From Margaritispora aquatica (Eukaryota; Ascomycota; Leotiomycetes; Helotiales; Discinellaceae), in contig VJWN01000016.1 of the NCBI GenBank assembly GCA_007644065.1, positions 1-64,000 on the forward strand: 64,000 bases of DNA. Direction: 5' to 3'. Both the position numbers and the translations under genes were made by a program. Below the pieces are notes generated by a model that was given only the letters and a program-made list of their open reading frames with translations, was not told the DNA's origin and made no database searches. Positions 11,583 to 21,801 of the stretch are shown piece by piece. Position 1 is the first letter of the stretch, and each line of letters opens with the position of its first letter.

Positions 11583-12804
11583 TTACTTCATCGCCTTTCG
11601 ACCGAATTCGACTATCCTACGATCAAACTTTGCCCCAAACTCAGCCTGTAGTCTTAGAAAGTCAATAGCGTTCCCTGCCAACATTTTCGCCCTCTCATTC
11701 CATGTCAAAAATTCTGACAATTTATCCTCCGAACACAACATCTCGCCAGCCCGTAGTTCGCCGAGGGGGAATGGATAATCACTTCCCATCACAATACGAT
11801 TCGAACCAATTTTCTTGCATATAAACTCGAGGAGATCAGGATCATGGACTAAACTGTCTATCCAAATGTTGTTGCCCGACTTCAAATGCTGAGTTGGTGT
11901 TCGGCCTTCCGCATTCACTGCTACTAGATCTGGGCGACAATCAAACCCATGCTGAATTCTACCTAGTAACGCGGGAAATGCACCACCAGCATGTGCGAAA
12001 CAAAGTCGAAGATTCGGAAATCTTAACAGCATTCCAGAAGAAGTGATGGCATGTATAGCAAGCGCAGTCTCGCATGGCCTATTACTGTCAGCATCTGTCT
12101 TCTCGGGGCTTCACAGATACGAACATTCCCACCAGCCATGAAGACCAGTACTTTCCCCATAGCTTTGGATTTTCTTTCGGCAAAGAATAGCCCAGAGGAT
12201 GCACAAATACTGGAAAGTCCAGCTCCTCACATGTTCTCCAAAATGGATCAAGTGTGGGGTCGTCTAAATTCATGTCGCCAATTGTTGTTCCTATTGCCAC
12301 GCCTTTGAAGCCCAGCAATTTTGACCTATGGAGTTCTTCAATCGATGCCTCGATGTGTTGTAGTGGGACTGTTGCTAGTCCTACAAATCGATCAGGATAC
12401 TTCACGCATAGATCAGCGATGTGGTCATTGAGAGATCTGGCGAGAATTGTGACTGGTTCGGCGTCTTGGTCGTAAAAATATAAAATTGGGATCGTGCTCA
12501 GTACTTGAACGTCGACTCCGGTTGCGTTCATTTCGGCAATTCGTGTTTCAGCATCGACACAATTTTGCTCGACAGTTCTGAAGAATTTGTCGCCAACATA
12601 CATGTCGAGGTCATCTCCATTCGGCTTGAGTTCTAACCAAGGTGATGGACACCCAGGCTTTGTGTACTGAGACAGATCAGGGAGACTGGAAGGCATTATA
12701 TGTGTGTGCATATCAATACGGAACAGTGATGTTCCATCAGCAAGCTTTGCATTTCTAGAGGGTGGTGGACTGCAACTGCAGCAATCAATTCTTGATGGAG
12801 ACAT
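11583..12804 (-). CDS. ACMSD: 2-amino-3-carboxymuconate-6-semialdehyde decarboxylase (ACMSD), 391 aa
   Basis: Two exons on the minus strand: 12804-12125 and 12078-11583, with a GTTCGT donor and GCTGAC branch; the split codon restores Met227. This amidohydrolase-superfamily enzyme removes CO2 from ACMS, steering it to 2-aminomuconate semialdehyde instead of quinolinate and NAD. Zinc-site residues expected for the family are visible: H33-T-H35 (DMHTH), H202 (FVHPLG), H256 (FAHAGGAF) and D327 ([10 protein letters not shown]). The motifs RENC-like [26 protein letters not shown] and LVHDP match animal and bacterial ACMSD closely in order and spacing. About 30 extra N-terminal residues include a CCSC motif of unknown meaning. 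It is divergent to the 3-hydroxyanthranilate dioxygenase gene, whose product is its substrate. Confidence 0.92.
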
Positions 12805-13051
12805 GATAGGTGTTTGTAATTGAATGAGCTTTGGGATTGGAAGACTAGGGAGACAAAGATCTTATTTTTTTTGACCTCGCAAGTATATCATTAGGTTTAG
12901 ACCGAGTCAGATGATGCAGGGTCCCGGCCCGCTTCCGGTTGACATCCGCCTGTACACTCCGGACGAAGCACCGAGCTATATCCTCTCAGAAATATCTTGA
13001 CAGCCTTTCTTTCATCGTGCCATTGCCTTGAGCAGAAAATATCAGAATACT
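12805..13051. promoter_or_regulatory. Divergent promoter between ACMSD and 3-hydroxyanthranilate dioxygenase
   Basis: Only 247 bases separate the two start codons, enough for one shared bidirectional control region. It holds a GC-rich island (about 12920-12975) with several CGG/CCG triplets. Read on the minus strand at 12937-12925 it gives CGG-AAG-CGG-G-CCG, the same half-site order as the motif found before other cluster genes. Confidence 0.6.
12925..12937 (-). promoter_or_regulatory. CGG-type motif in the ACMSD/3-HAO divergent promoter
   Basis: Minus-strand reading CGGAAGCGGGCCG: CGG, 3 nt, CGG, 1 nt, CCG. It is one base shorter in the first spacer than the 7224 and 20158 copies. Regulatory role inferred. 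Confidence 0.35.
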
Positions 13052-13701
13052 ATGCCGTCTTCTTTGCTTACTGACATTCCACCGCCGCTGGCTTTTGCCT
13101 CTTGGCTCTCTACCAATGAAAGTTTATTACAACCACCTGTAAACAACTACTGTCTATTCTCAGGAAAAGATTTTGTGCTCATGGTTGTTGGTGGTCCTAA
13201 TTCAAGAAACGATTTCCATAGTGAGTGATCTAGACTAGGCAATGGGAATATATTGATACTAACATCCGACAGTTAATGAGACTGAAGAATGGTTCTACCA
13301 GCTCAAGGGAGCAATGGTGCTCAGAATAGTCGAGAATGAGAAATTCAAAGACGTTGAAATCAAGGAAGGTGAAATGTTCTTGTTACCAGGTATGTTGCCC
13401 ATCTTCACAGTCTGTCTCATTCTCCATGACTTATTCCTTCACAGGCAACACCCCTCACAACCCAATACGTTTCGTAAACACAACCGGTCTTGTAATGGAG
13501 AGAGTACGGCCAGGGGAGAGCCTTGATAGGCTAAGGTGGTACTGCACGAAAGGAGAGCATGCGAAACCAACTGTGATTCGTGAAGAGGTATTCCACTGTA
13601 CAGATTTGGGAACACAGCTGAAGCCTTTGATCAACAATTGGATGATCAATGAGGCTTTGAGGAAATGCGGGGAATGTGGAGCTATTGCAGATCCGAAATA
13701 G
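13052..13701 (+). CDS. BNA1: 3-hydroxyanthranilate 3,4-dioxygenase, 180 aa
   Basis: Three exons: 13052-13220, 13273-13389 and 13445-13701; all phases fit. The enzyme is an Fe(II) cupin that opens 3-hydroxyanthranilate to 2-amino-3-carboxymuconate semialdehyde. Ligands are present at family spacing: H56, E62 and H100 (6 and 44 residues apart, as in characterised members), with substrate-carboxylate arginines R52 and R104. The C-terminal part keeps [12 protein letters not shown] and a CxxC (KCGEC). Length equals that of yeast Bna1 (about 177 aa). Ascomycetes normally have a housekeeping copy for NAD synthesis; this copy is paired head-to-head with ACMSD, which suggests a dedicated catabolic paralogue. 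Confidence 0.93.
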
Positions 13702-14034
13702 ATTCAAATTTGGCGGAAACGTGTTCCCGATTGTTCTGCATCCCACCTTTCCCCCTGAGAACCTCGCTTAGCTTTACAATCAATCAACCCAATCGCGATA
13801 GTTGCGGACCGCAGCCCGAGAAAACCCACTCCAAAATTGCTATCTTGGCGATCTGGCAGTATCTATCTCAAGCCCTCTTATCACAAGATCTGATACTGAT
13901 ATCAGTGTCCATGCCAGTCTGAATTGAAGCCTGAGGATTAGTTCCATCGAGATATGAAGGGACTGCCCCACATGAGCTTTCATGACTTCAAATAGATATT
14001 ACTCGACCGCCGTCGGAAATACCGTGGAGGTCCA
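13702..14034. other. intergenic, promoter of the MFS gene
   Basis: No gene seen. CGGACCG at 13805-13811, within the near-palindrome GCGGACCGC, repeats the right half of the cluster CGG motif. Confidence 0.4.
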
Positions 14035-15741
14035 ATGCCAACCAAGATGACCGTCATACAGACATTTAAGAAGCACAGGGGAGCGTTCTTTGTTTCGGCA
14101 GCTGCTAACATCGGTTCTGTTCTATTTGGATTTGATACTGGTGTCGCAGGAGGAGTTGTTGCCCTCGCTAGGTAAATAGTGTGAAGGCTATCAAGGGGCA
14201 GCATACTAACACTTTCAGCTTCAAGAAAGACTTCAATCTTGCTACGAATCCTACACGACTCGCAGCAACTTCTGGAAATGTCGTCGCTCTCCTAAATCTA
14301 GGCGCGTTCCTGGGAGCAATTGTCCCAGCCATTATCACGAAATGGGTAGGACGTCGACATCTCCTCGCATTGGCAGGATTTTTCTTCTTGGTAGGGGGAA
14401 TTCTCCAGACAACCGCTCAAGCGCCACATCTTTCAATGATATATGGAGGGCGCGTCCTAGCAGGCTTTGGAGTTGGAATCATAAGCAATACAGCTCCTGT
14501 CTTTGTAGCTGAATGCTCGCCCAAACACTTGCGAGGAATCATGATGGCTACTTTTGAAATGTTTCTGGTCTCTGGTGGCATGCTGGCTTACTGGTCTGTG
14601 TATGGTTGTTCTGTCCATATGCCTGCAACTTCAAAACAATGGCGTACGCCTCTGTCGTTACAGATTATTCTTGCTGTTCTTGTCATGGGTGGAGCTTTCT
14701 TGACCGCAGAGTCGCCTCGCTGGCTTGCAAAACAGGGCGACTGGGATGGGGCTATAAAGGCTTTGTGCAAGCTTCGTGGAGCAAATGAAGATGATTCAGA
14801 GATTATTGAAGAGGTGGCTGAGATAAGAGCTCAGATTGAGGAGGAGCTGGCACTTACTAATGGCCGCACTATCAAGGAGATGTTCACCAAGAAGAATTTC
14901 CAAAGACTATTGTGGGGAACTACAGTTGCTTTCTTCGCTATGTGGTGTGGTCATAATGCTATTCTTGTAAGATATACATCCACGACCTGAGTTTATGACT
15001 AACGGCGCTAGTATTACGGACCTTCAGTATTCAAGCAGATTGGCTTCACCTCGCAAAACTCGTCGCTCTTGGCAAGTGGTGTCTTCACATGCATCAAATT
15101 CATATCCACAATCATATTTCTTGCCGGTGGAGTGCAAGTATTCAAGCGAAAAACACTTCTGACTGGTGGAGCTTTCTTCATGGGTGGCTTCCTCTTTGCC
15201 TTGGGTGCTGTACTGAAATCATACCCGCCTGCAGAGTATGGATCTAATTCGTCGAGTGCAAAATCTATGGTTGGTAAACTTTTCACAGTGTATAAGCTTG
15301 ACTGACATATTATAGATGGCTCTTATCTACCTGTTTGTAGTTGCATACTCTGTGAGCTGGGGACCACTTCAATGGATTTATATGGGAGAGATATTCCCGA
15401 CACGACTTCGAGATTATGGAATGGCTATTTGTGCGATGATGATATGGCTCATGAATTATGTCGTGTCGAAAATTGCCCCAATTGCAATCTTGAATATTGG
15501 ATGGAAGACTTGGATGGTGAGACTTCCGCAGTCTTCTTGTTCGAGCTCACTAACAGGTCAGATCTTTGGAACGACAAATATTGCTGCTATGATTTTCTCC
15601 ATGTTTCTCCCTGAGACGCAGAATCTAAGTTTGGAAGAGATGGATGTTTTGTTTGGAGTTGTAGATGAGTCGGTTCGCAAGGAAGATGTTGAGAGAAATA
15701 TGGGTGAAAAGATGGCCATTCAGAATGAGAAGACTAGTTAA
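14035..15741 (+). CDS. MFS transporter, sugar-porter (quinate-permease-like) family, 507 aa
   Basis: Five exons: 14035-14171, 14219-14966, 15012-15269, 15316-15516 and 15562-15741; phases fit. Twelve hydrophobic segments are expected. Sugar-porter signatures are seen: GFDTGVAGG in TM1, KWVGRRHLL after TM2, AESPRWLAKQG before the central loop, WGPLQWIYMGEIFPTRLRDYG, and a C-terminal FLPETQNLSLEEMD. Intron 3 has an unusual GTTGGT donor. Fungal members of this family carry sugars, quinate or other small acids. Its place between pathway genes suggests uptake of the pathway substrate; the substrate itself cannot be read from the sequence. Confidence 0.9.
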
Positions 15742-15830
15742 GTGTGTATCGTTACGAAATCACACTAAGATAATCGGATATATGATTCTTTGTAGGTATC
15801 AGCCACATCTGCATCTCAATATTTATGTGC

Positions 15831-17499
15831 TTAAATTGAAGGTATATGCAAAGTCCGCACATTAGTGAACACATCCCGACTATACGCGCCACCCTCCCTT
15901 CCAGTTCCAGAATTCTTCATCCCACCAAACGGTGTTCCCAACTCTCTTACCAGCCAACAGTTAATCCACACCAATCCTGCTTCCAATTGCTCACCGACAC
16001 GTCTCATCCTTGCCCCATCCTTCGTCAGCAGCACGCTAGCCAGACCATTGGGATTGTCGTTCGCAAGCTGGATAGCTTCCTCCTCCGTCTCAAACGAAGC
16101 GATCGTTACCACTGGCCCAAATATCTCGTCTCTCATGAGCGCACTGCCTATTGCAACTTCAGTCAGGATCGTAGGTGCAATCCAGTATCCCGCTCTAGGT
16201 TCCTTTTCAGGTACAGAGCCGAGGTGAAATGTTGCATTTTCTGCGACTGCGAGTTCGAGATACCTTCGGATCTTTTCATAGTGCTGGATTGATACTACTG
16301 CTCCGACTTTCTCCTTGATCTTGTAATTCTTAGATACATGCTCTGTGAACTTAGTGACAAAATCGGCATAAATCGTTGACTGGACATAAATCCTTGACCC
16401 ACAAAGACAAATCTGATTGTATTAGTTGGATTTACACTTTGAGGGGATGGAAATCTACTTCTCCTTGGTTCTCAAATCCTGCAGCTGCAGCAGTCGCAAT
16501 TGCTTTGTCCATATCTACATCATTAAATACCAGTACCGGATTCTTGCCGCCAAGCTCAAGCGAAAGATGCTTGTAGATATCTGCTGCAGTGTCTTTGCGT
16601 ATCTGAACTCCAGTCGCTGTCCCACCGGTGAATGAAACGCCCTTGATTTGCTTGCTTTTTACCAATGCAGAGCCCGTAACAGCGCCATTACCGAACACAA
16701 CGTTAATCACGCCAGGCGGAAGCTCAGCTTGCCGGAATACCTCAGCGAGTACTAAGGAAGTCAGTTGTACTGGGGGACAATGAAATCAAGAGAACCCACA
16801 GAATGCAGTCATACTCGTCACCTCGCTTGGTTTCGCTACAGCAGTGCAACCGAAAGCAATGCATGGAGCTATCTTCCAGGTGAGTAAGTAAAGAGGCATA
16901 TTCCAAGGCGAAATCAACGCAAAGACGCCGGCTGGAGATCGATGCTCATACGTCAATGCAACACCATCGATCATTCGTGCTGTTGTCTCCTCATGTAAGA
17001 TATATGTCGAGAAGTATCTATGTCGGTCAGGATCTATTGCCATCTTTCACTTCATCGAAACTTACGAGAAGTTTGAGATTGCTCTATCAACTTCTACTCT
17101 AGCCCGCTCTAACGTTTTTCCTTGATCTAGACTTTCCCATACTGCAAACAATTCTCTGTTCTGTTGAATCAGTGCAGCAATTCGCTGCATGTACCGGGAT
17201 CGTTCGGCTCGAGACGTCTTGCTCCAGGATTTAAAGGCCTCTGAAGCGGCGCTTATGGCCTTTTCAACATCAACTTGCAAAGTGATGGGAACTTTGCTCA
17301 ATAATCTTCCTGTCTTAGGCTCGTAGGAGTCAATCCATTCATTCGATCTGTGTGAGACGAAAGCATTGGCGATAAAGTTCTCGATGATCACATGACTTTC
17401 TGCTGCTGTCTCCAAGAAATCTCGTGCTTTCTGAAGAGAGTTACATGTCCAGACACTCTCGATTGTCTTTGAAGAGGCTCTATTTTCCGCTGTGGCCAT
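15831..17499 (-). CDS. 2-aminomuconate-6-semialdehyde dehydrogenase-like ALDH, 508 aa
   Basis: Four exons on the minus strand: 17499-17066, 17017-16800, 16751-16459 and 16412-15831; all phases fit. Aldehyde dehydrogenase fold: the cofactor-binding segment [23 protein letters not shown], general base E283 in LELGGKN, nucleophile C317 in [16 protein letters not shown], then EIFGPVV and the C-terminal [15 protein letters not shown]. The GEICLC stretch is typical of the ALDH8A1/AMSDH subgroup, which oxidises 2-aminomuconate semialdehyde to 2-aminomuconate with NAD+. This is the step after ACMSD, whose gene is 3 kb away. Other semialdehydes are possible substrates, but the context makes AMSDH the best call. 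Confidence 0.88.
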
Positions 17500-17801
17500 T
17501 TTGCAGCTTTTTGTTCAATACAGATCACGAGAGAAAATCGATGGATAAGGTGGTTGACAACTCCTCCAGCATCTCCATACCCAGGCGTTTCTTAAACAGA
17601 CCCGGATCAGAAGCTGAAGGTTATCCGTGGCAGCTGCGATCGCTGAATAACAAAGGTGGGATGCTGATCATCTGCCGCCGGATCACGGCCCGTGTACGGA
17701 ATCACAAGCAATCGTTTGGAAGACAGGTCAGTGAAGACTCACCAGTAGGCTATACTCTCAGTGAAAAGATCAGAGGAGTATCTGAATTCAACAGCGGAGT
17801 C
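17500..17801. promoter_or_regulatory. Divergent promoter between AMSDH-like and hydrolase genes
   Basis: About 300 bases shared by two divergent genes. At 17678-17692 CCGGATCACGGCCCG matches 13 of 15 bases of the 7224 motif (CGG-N4-CGG-N1-CCG kept). It lies 179 bases from the ALDH start and 110 bases from the hydrolase start. Confidence 0.5.
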
Positions 17802-18792
17802 ATGGAGAGTATCACAGCTGCAATTATCAAGCATGGCAATATCTGGAATTTGCAGACCAATCGCGATATGGAAACGCTTTATGAGCCGAGGCATGCACAA
17901 TTGACCGAAGGTTTCAGAACAACTGTGAAAGTTGAGAAGAACATCAAATATGGTCCGTTTGAGAGAAACAGCTTAGACGTAGGTTTGAGCCCCGTGTATG
18001 GAAGTTCTCACTGATGTATTCTTGAAGGTATATTTTCCCACTACTACACCGACCTCCCCCATCCCAGTCATTGTTTTTTTCCATGGTGGTGGGTTTGTGG
18101 CTGGGAACAATGACATCTCTCCTTCGATGCATGGGCATTTAGGTTGAGTCGCTCTGTTAACGCTTTGAATTGATCTGACGAGGACAGGTAATTACTTTGC
18201 GAGTAATGGTTGTATTTGTGTGCTCGCAACGTATCGCCTCATTCCAGAAGCGAGATATCCATCTGGAGCTGAGGATATATCATTGGCATTGAAGTGGGCA
18301 TACAACAACGCGCCATTATGGGGAGGTGACAACAAGCAAATTACAGCCATCGGCCAAAGTGCAGGTGGTGCACATCTAGCATCGGCTATCTTCACTGGAA
18401 AGATCAATGACATGAAGGTTAGTCTTGCTGGTGCAATACTGCTCAGTGCTCCATTGTGGTATGACCTTCGACAGGAGCGACGTAAGTCCAACATGGTTTC
18501 CTATCATGGCACTGATTCCGAGGAGAAAATTCTGGCAAAGTCAGGGGTCGCGGTGTTTCGGGATACATTTTTCGGAGATCTGCCTAGCAAGATGTTGTTG
18601 ACTTTGGGAGAATTTGATTCGAATGAGATTGTCGATGGAAATCTTATGTTTGTTGATGCATACAGGAAGAAGTTTTCTAAGCTACCTATCTTAGAAGTGC
18701 TTCGTGGCCATAATCACATCAGCTACTTGTTGGGTATTGGCTTGGAGGAGGATAGGTTAGGGAAGCGAGTTCTAGAGTTTATAGCACATTAG
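17802..18792 (+). CDS. Alpha/beta hydrolase, possible kynurenine formamidase, 298 aa
   Basis: Three exons: 17802-17978, 18028-18142 and 18188-18792 (GTAGGT and GTTGAG donors; phases fit). Hormone-sensitive-lipase/formamidase type alpha/beta hydrolase: oxyanion motif H78GGGF, nucleophile elbow GQS155AGG, acid region GEFDSNE and a terminal His at about 272-274 (GHNHISY). The length fits kynurenine formamidases and small esterases. Fungal formamidases release formate from N-formylkynurenine, which would feed this pathway upstream; alternatively it may hydrolyse an ester or amide of an aromatic acid. It begins 302 bases from the divergent ALDH gene. The fold is certain, the substrate is inferred from context. 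Confidence 0.8.
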
Positions 18793-18798
18793 AAAAGA

Positions 18799-18811
18799 TG
18801 GACCGCATCCG
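18799..18811 (-). promoter_or_regulatory. CGG-type motif between hydrolase and RidA genes
   Basis: On the minus strand CGG-ATG-CGG-T-CCA. It keeps two CGG half-sites and part of the third, just after the hydrolase stop and about 180 bases before the RidA start. A weak match. Confidence 0.25.
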
Positions 18812-18817
18812 CCGGGG

Positions 18818-18846
18818 AAAGGTGGGGTCAAATGAACCCCACCTTT
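18818..18846 (+). other. Perfect 11-bp inverted repeat
   Basis: AAAGGTGGGGT and its exact reverse complement are separated by a 7-base loop. It lies in the short gap between the hydrolase stop and the RidA gene, so it may form a hairpin in the 3' UTR of the hydrolase mRNA or mark a small insertion. Confidence 0.5.
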
Positions 18847-18985
18847 TGACACTTTTATACAACAAATAGGTAGCTATCACTTAATAAGGTGTCTGGTCTT
18901 CCATGTTCTTCTTTATATCTTGTGCTTTATCACACCCAAATCTTCTCAAATCATCGAAATTTACGACAATTGCAAGCTGTTTACA

Positions 18986-19444
18986 ATGTCATCTCCTAAT
19001 GGGACAGCCTACTTCCTCCCTCCTTCCGGAGCTCAAGGCTTAGCAAACTACCCTCACGCACGCACTCTCCCTTCCAAAGGTCGAACCTTATTCGTTTCTG
19101 GAATCTCCTCTCGTCGCGGTGATGGGACATACGCAGGGTGCACCACATCAGCGGAGGGTATCCATACATTAAACATTGGGGAACAAACAGCAGCAGTTCT
19201 GCAAAATATCAAAACAGTTATCGAAGGAGCGTCGGAAGGAAAGTCGGGTCTAGAGAGTATCATTGATGCGACCATCTTCTTGACAGATATGAAGGACTAT
19301 GGAGGAATGAATGCAGAATGGAATAGGATATGGCCGGATAAGCAGCATGCACCTGCAAGGACTTGTATACAAGTGGCAGCTTTGCCAAATGAGAGGTTGT
19401 GCATAGAGATCAAGTGTACAGCAGTCGTGGCTGGGGATGATTGA
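18986..19444 (+). CDS. RidA/YjgF-family protein, candidate 2-aminomuconate deaminase, 152 aa
   Basis: One exon; no intron seen. The YjgF/RidA fold is shown by LFVSGISSRRGDGTY, the QTAAVLQNIKTVIEGA helix, ATIFLTDMKDYGGMN and the conserved PAR125TCIQVAALP, whose Arg binds the carboxylate in this family. Most RidA proteins destroy reactive enamines, but bacterial 2-aminomuconate deaminases (AmnD/NbaF) belong to the same family and are somewhat longer than RidA, like this one. Given ACMSD and an AMSDH-type ALDH nearby, conversion of 2-aminomuconate to 4-oxalocrotonate plus ammonia is the best guess. An ATG at 18920 would add 22 residues; 18986 was chosen because the domain begins soon after it. 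Confidence 0.85.
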   Translation: MSSPNGTAYFLPPSGAQGLANYPHARTLPSKGRTLFVSGISSRRGDGTYAGCTTSAEGIHTLNIGEQTAAVLQNIKTVIEGASEGKSGLESIIDATIFLTDMKDYGGMNAEWNRIWPDKQHAPARTCIQVAALPNERLCIEIKCTAVVAGDD

Positions 19445-20403
19445 GAAAAACGGCGGACGACAAGGAAACAGGACAAATGAAAGGGACTGATCCAAATGCA
19501 GAACCAAAGGGAAGAGCCATATTCAAGTTCATACTTCTCCGATCTTGTCTGGCGTAACTCGAAAGCAACAAGCCCGAATATCTTGAGATCTATATATATC
19601 TCCAATCAAACAAGCTTCCATGACCACAACCTCGTGCCAATACATCCGCAGATGATGAGACTCGCTCGCAGATCTCGTGAGTGTGTGAATTCGCAGCACG
19701 CTTTGCGTGGCTTCAATAGGGCCATCTCAACTCGGCATTCTGGCTGGAATTGTCAAACTTGAAATTTATTGAACCATATCCCACCATGTGTCAATGCTGT
19801 GTCCGATAGACCTGAATCAGGGGTGGTCCGAGGGACAGTTTTCTCATTATAGAGGTTCTCGGTATTCGAGTTTACACGGCTTGCTTCGAAGTAAATAAGG
19901 TGCAGGTCAACAGATCCCACCATCCCATGGCGCCAGCGCAGATTAGGTAGAAAAGGAGACCTCAGGAGGTAACACGTCACGTGCAAGCCAATTGCGGGCA
20001 TATATTGTCCTTTCTATCTACCTTAGCCACACACCAATTCAAATCACATTTAGAAACACCAACAACATCCTTCCATCTCAGTCTTCCTACGCTTTGTTTG
20101 GATGTATTGAAAGATAAGAGTCTTCATGCTCTCGGGGCGAAGAACCTATCTCTGCTCCCGGATTTCGGACCGAGCTGCAATTTCAAGGATTACTGCCGGT
20201 TGTTGAAGCGAACGCTTGCAAAGTTGCAGAATACGCAGGGTATAGATTGATCTGATACATTTATCCAGTATCTCCAAAGTGGGGTAGTTCAATGATGAAC
20301 GGGTTGAGCTTCAAGTGAAATTTGGTGAAGATTGTAAGAAGGGTTGTGAAGTCACAACATCACAAAAACTAATTGTGGAAGCTATCCTGTACTCTCACTA
20401 GCA
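19445..20403. other. intergenic upstream of the FAD hydroxylase
   Basis: Nearly 1 kb with only short frames lacking motifs (for example 19496-19762 +). The strong CGG motif at 20158-20172 lies in its right part. Confidence 0.5.
20158..20172 (+). promoter_or_regulatory. CGG-type motif upstream of the FAD hydroxylase
   Basis: CCGGATTTCGGACCG, 14 of 15 identical to the copy at 7224, 232 bases before the ATG at 20404. CGG-N4-CGG plus an inverted CCG. Confidence 0.5.
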
Positions 20404-21755
20404 ATGGCGCAGGCACTAAATGATTTTAAAGTTCTCATCATCGGGGCAGGCATTGTCGGATTGACCATAGCCCAAGGCTGCCGAGAAAACGGCATACCTT
20501 TCGAAATTTTCGAACGAGATCAAAAAGGATCTAGAGCCCAAGGATGGGCGTTGACATTGCATTGGTGTTTGCGATCACTTGAGAGAACTATTGGGGAGAG
20601 GCTTTCTGCGTTGTTGCCCACAGTACATACCTCCTCTGTTCGAAAAGCATTAACTAATAAGTGTAGGCACTTGTGGATATGTCACTAGAGGAGCACGAAG
20701 GGAATTTCATGTTTCTCAATGCAGCAACATGTGAACCTCGATACAAAATCCCACCATCAAAGCGACGTCTACGTCTCGACCGGCAAAAACTCCGAGATCT
20801 TCTCTGCTCCGACATCTCGATCAACGAGGGCAAAGGACTGACTTCGATCGAGAATCTCGCTTCCGGCGGAGTAAAAGCGCATTTCGAGGACGGTACAAGC
20901 GCAACGGGATCAATAGTCATAGGTGCGGATGGAAACAACAGTGTTGTACGCAAGCAGCTGCTTCCTGATGCTTACAAACTCAATCTGTTACCAATCAACC
21001 TCGTTGGGGTTGTAAGGCATTTCACGCCCGAACAAGCTGCCCCAATTCGAGCTCTGGATCCCCTTCTTTTCCAGGGCTTGCACCCCGAAACTGGGAATTA
21101 TCTCTGGTATAGTCTGCAGGTAGATATCACCTAACAAGGTCCTAGCTCAAGCTAATGCAGTCAGGAATGTATAGATGACACAGATGGGCGGAAATCCTTT
21201 GATTCCTTGGTGATTATCAGCTGGATTATCAAAGATGAAGACAAAGATGCTATTCCTAAGACCCACGCCGAGCGAATTGCGGTCATGAAGCAAAGGGCCG
21301 AAGGATTCGCGGAACCACTGAGAAGTATTGTGATGGATATTCCAGACAATTTGCCATTCACTACACCTCTTCGATTATCAGACTTTCCGTGTCTTCCATG
21401 GGATAATAGAGACGGTCAGGTCACAATGGCTGGGGATTCCTGCCATGCTATGACCATGTAAGTGTGCTCGTAAAATTGCGGTATTTTTCGTGTTGCTCAC
21501 AAAACCAGGTATCGTGGTGAGGGTGCGAATCATGGAATATTGGATGCAGCATTGTTAGTGGATCAGTTGAAGGGAGTGAATGATGGATCTGTATCATTGA
21601 AAGAAGCAGTCGATAGCTACGAAGCAGAACTGAGGCCGAGGGCCAAAGAAGGAGTACTGAAAAGTAGACAAGCAGCATTGGATGCACATGACTGGGATAA
21701 GCTCACAGTAGACTCCCCGTCTATTGGGGCTAGAGTACCACCAGTCACAGCATGA
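20404..21755 (+). CDS. FAD-dependent aromatic monooxygenase, 403 aa
   Basis: Four exons: 20404-20622, 20667-21119, 21165-21457 and 21509-21755; phases fit. Class A flavin hydroxylase: dinucleotide motif G14AGIVG19, DG motif at 161-162 (GADGNNSVVR), and the FAD-ribityl GD motif at 314-315 (MAGDSCHAMTMYRGEGANHGI). No signal peptide or TM segment. Such enzymes use NAD(P)H and O2 to hydroxylate aromatic acids. In this cluster it could make 3-hydroxyanthranilate (from anthranilate or kynurenine) or gentisate (from 3-hydroxybenzoate) for the bicupin. Kynurenine 3-monooxygenases are usually longer (about 450-500 aa, with a C-terminal membrane tail), so a benzoate or anthranilate hydroxylase is more likely. 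Confidence 0.87.
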
Positions 21756-21801
21756 TAGAGATGTCATTCGATTTTGCATAGAGTTTAGATACTAGTTCTC
21801 T

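Noticed and set aside
18818..18846. Rho-independent terminator
   Set aside because: The genome is eukaryotic and only four T follow the stem; it is listed only as an inverted repeat.
7417..21755. Benzoxazolinone (FDB-type) detoxification cluster
   Set aside because: No lactamase of the metallo-beta-lactamase type and no N-malonyltransferase is present, while 3-HAO, ACMSD and AMSDH define a different route.
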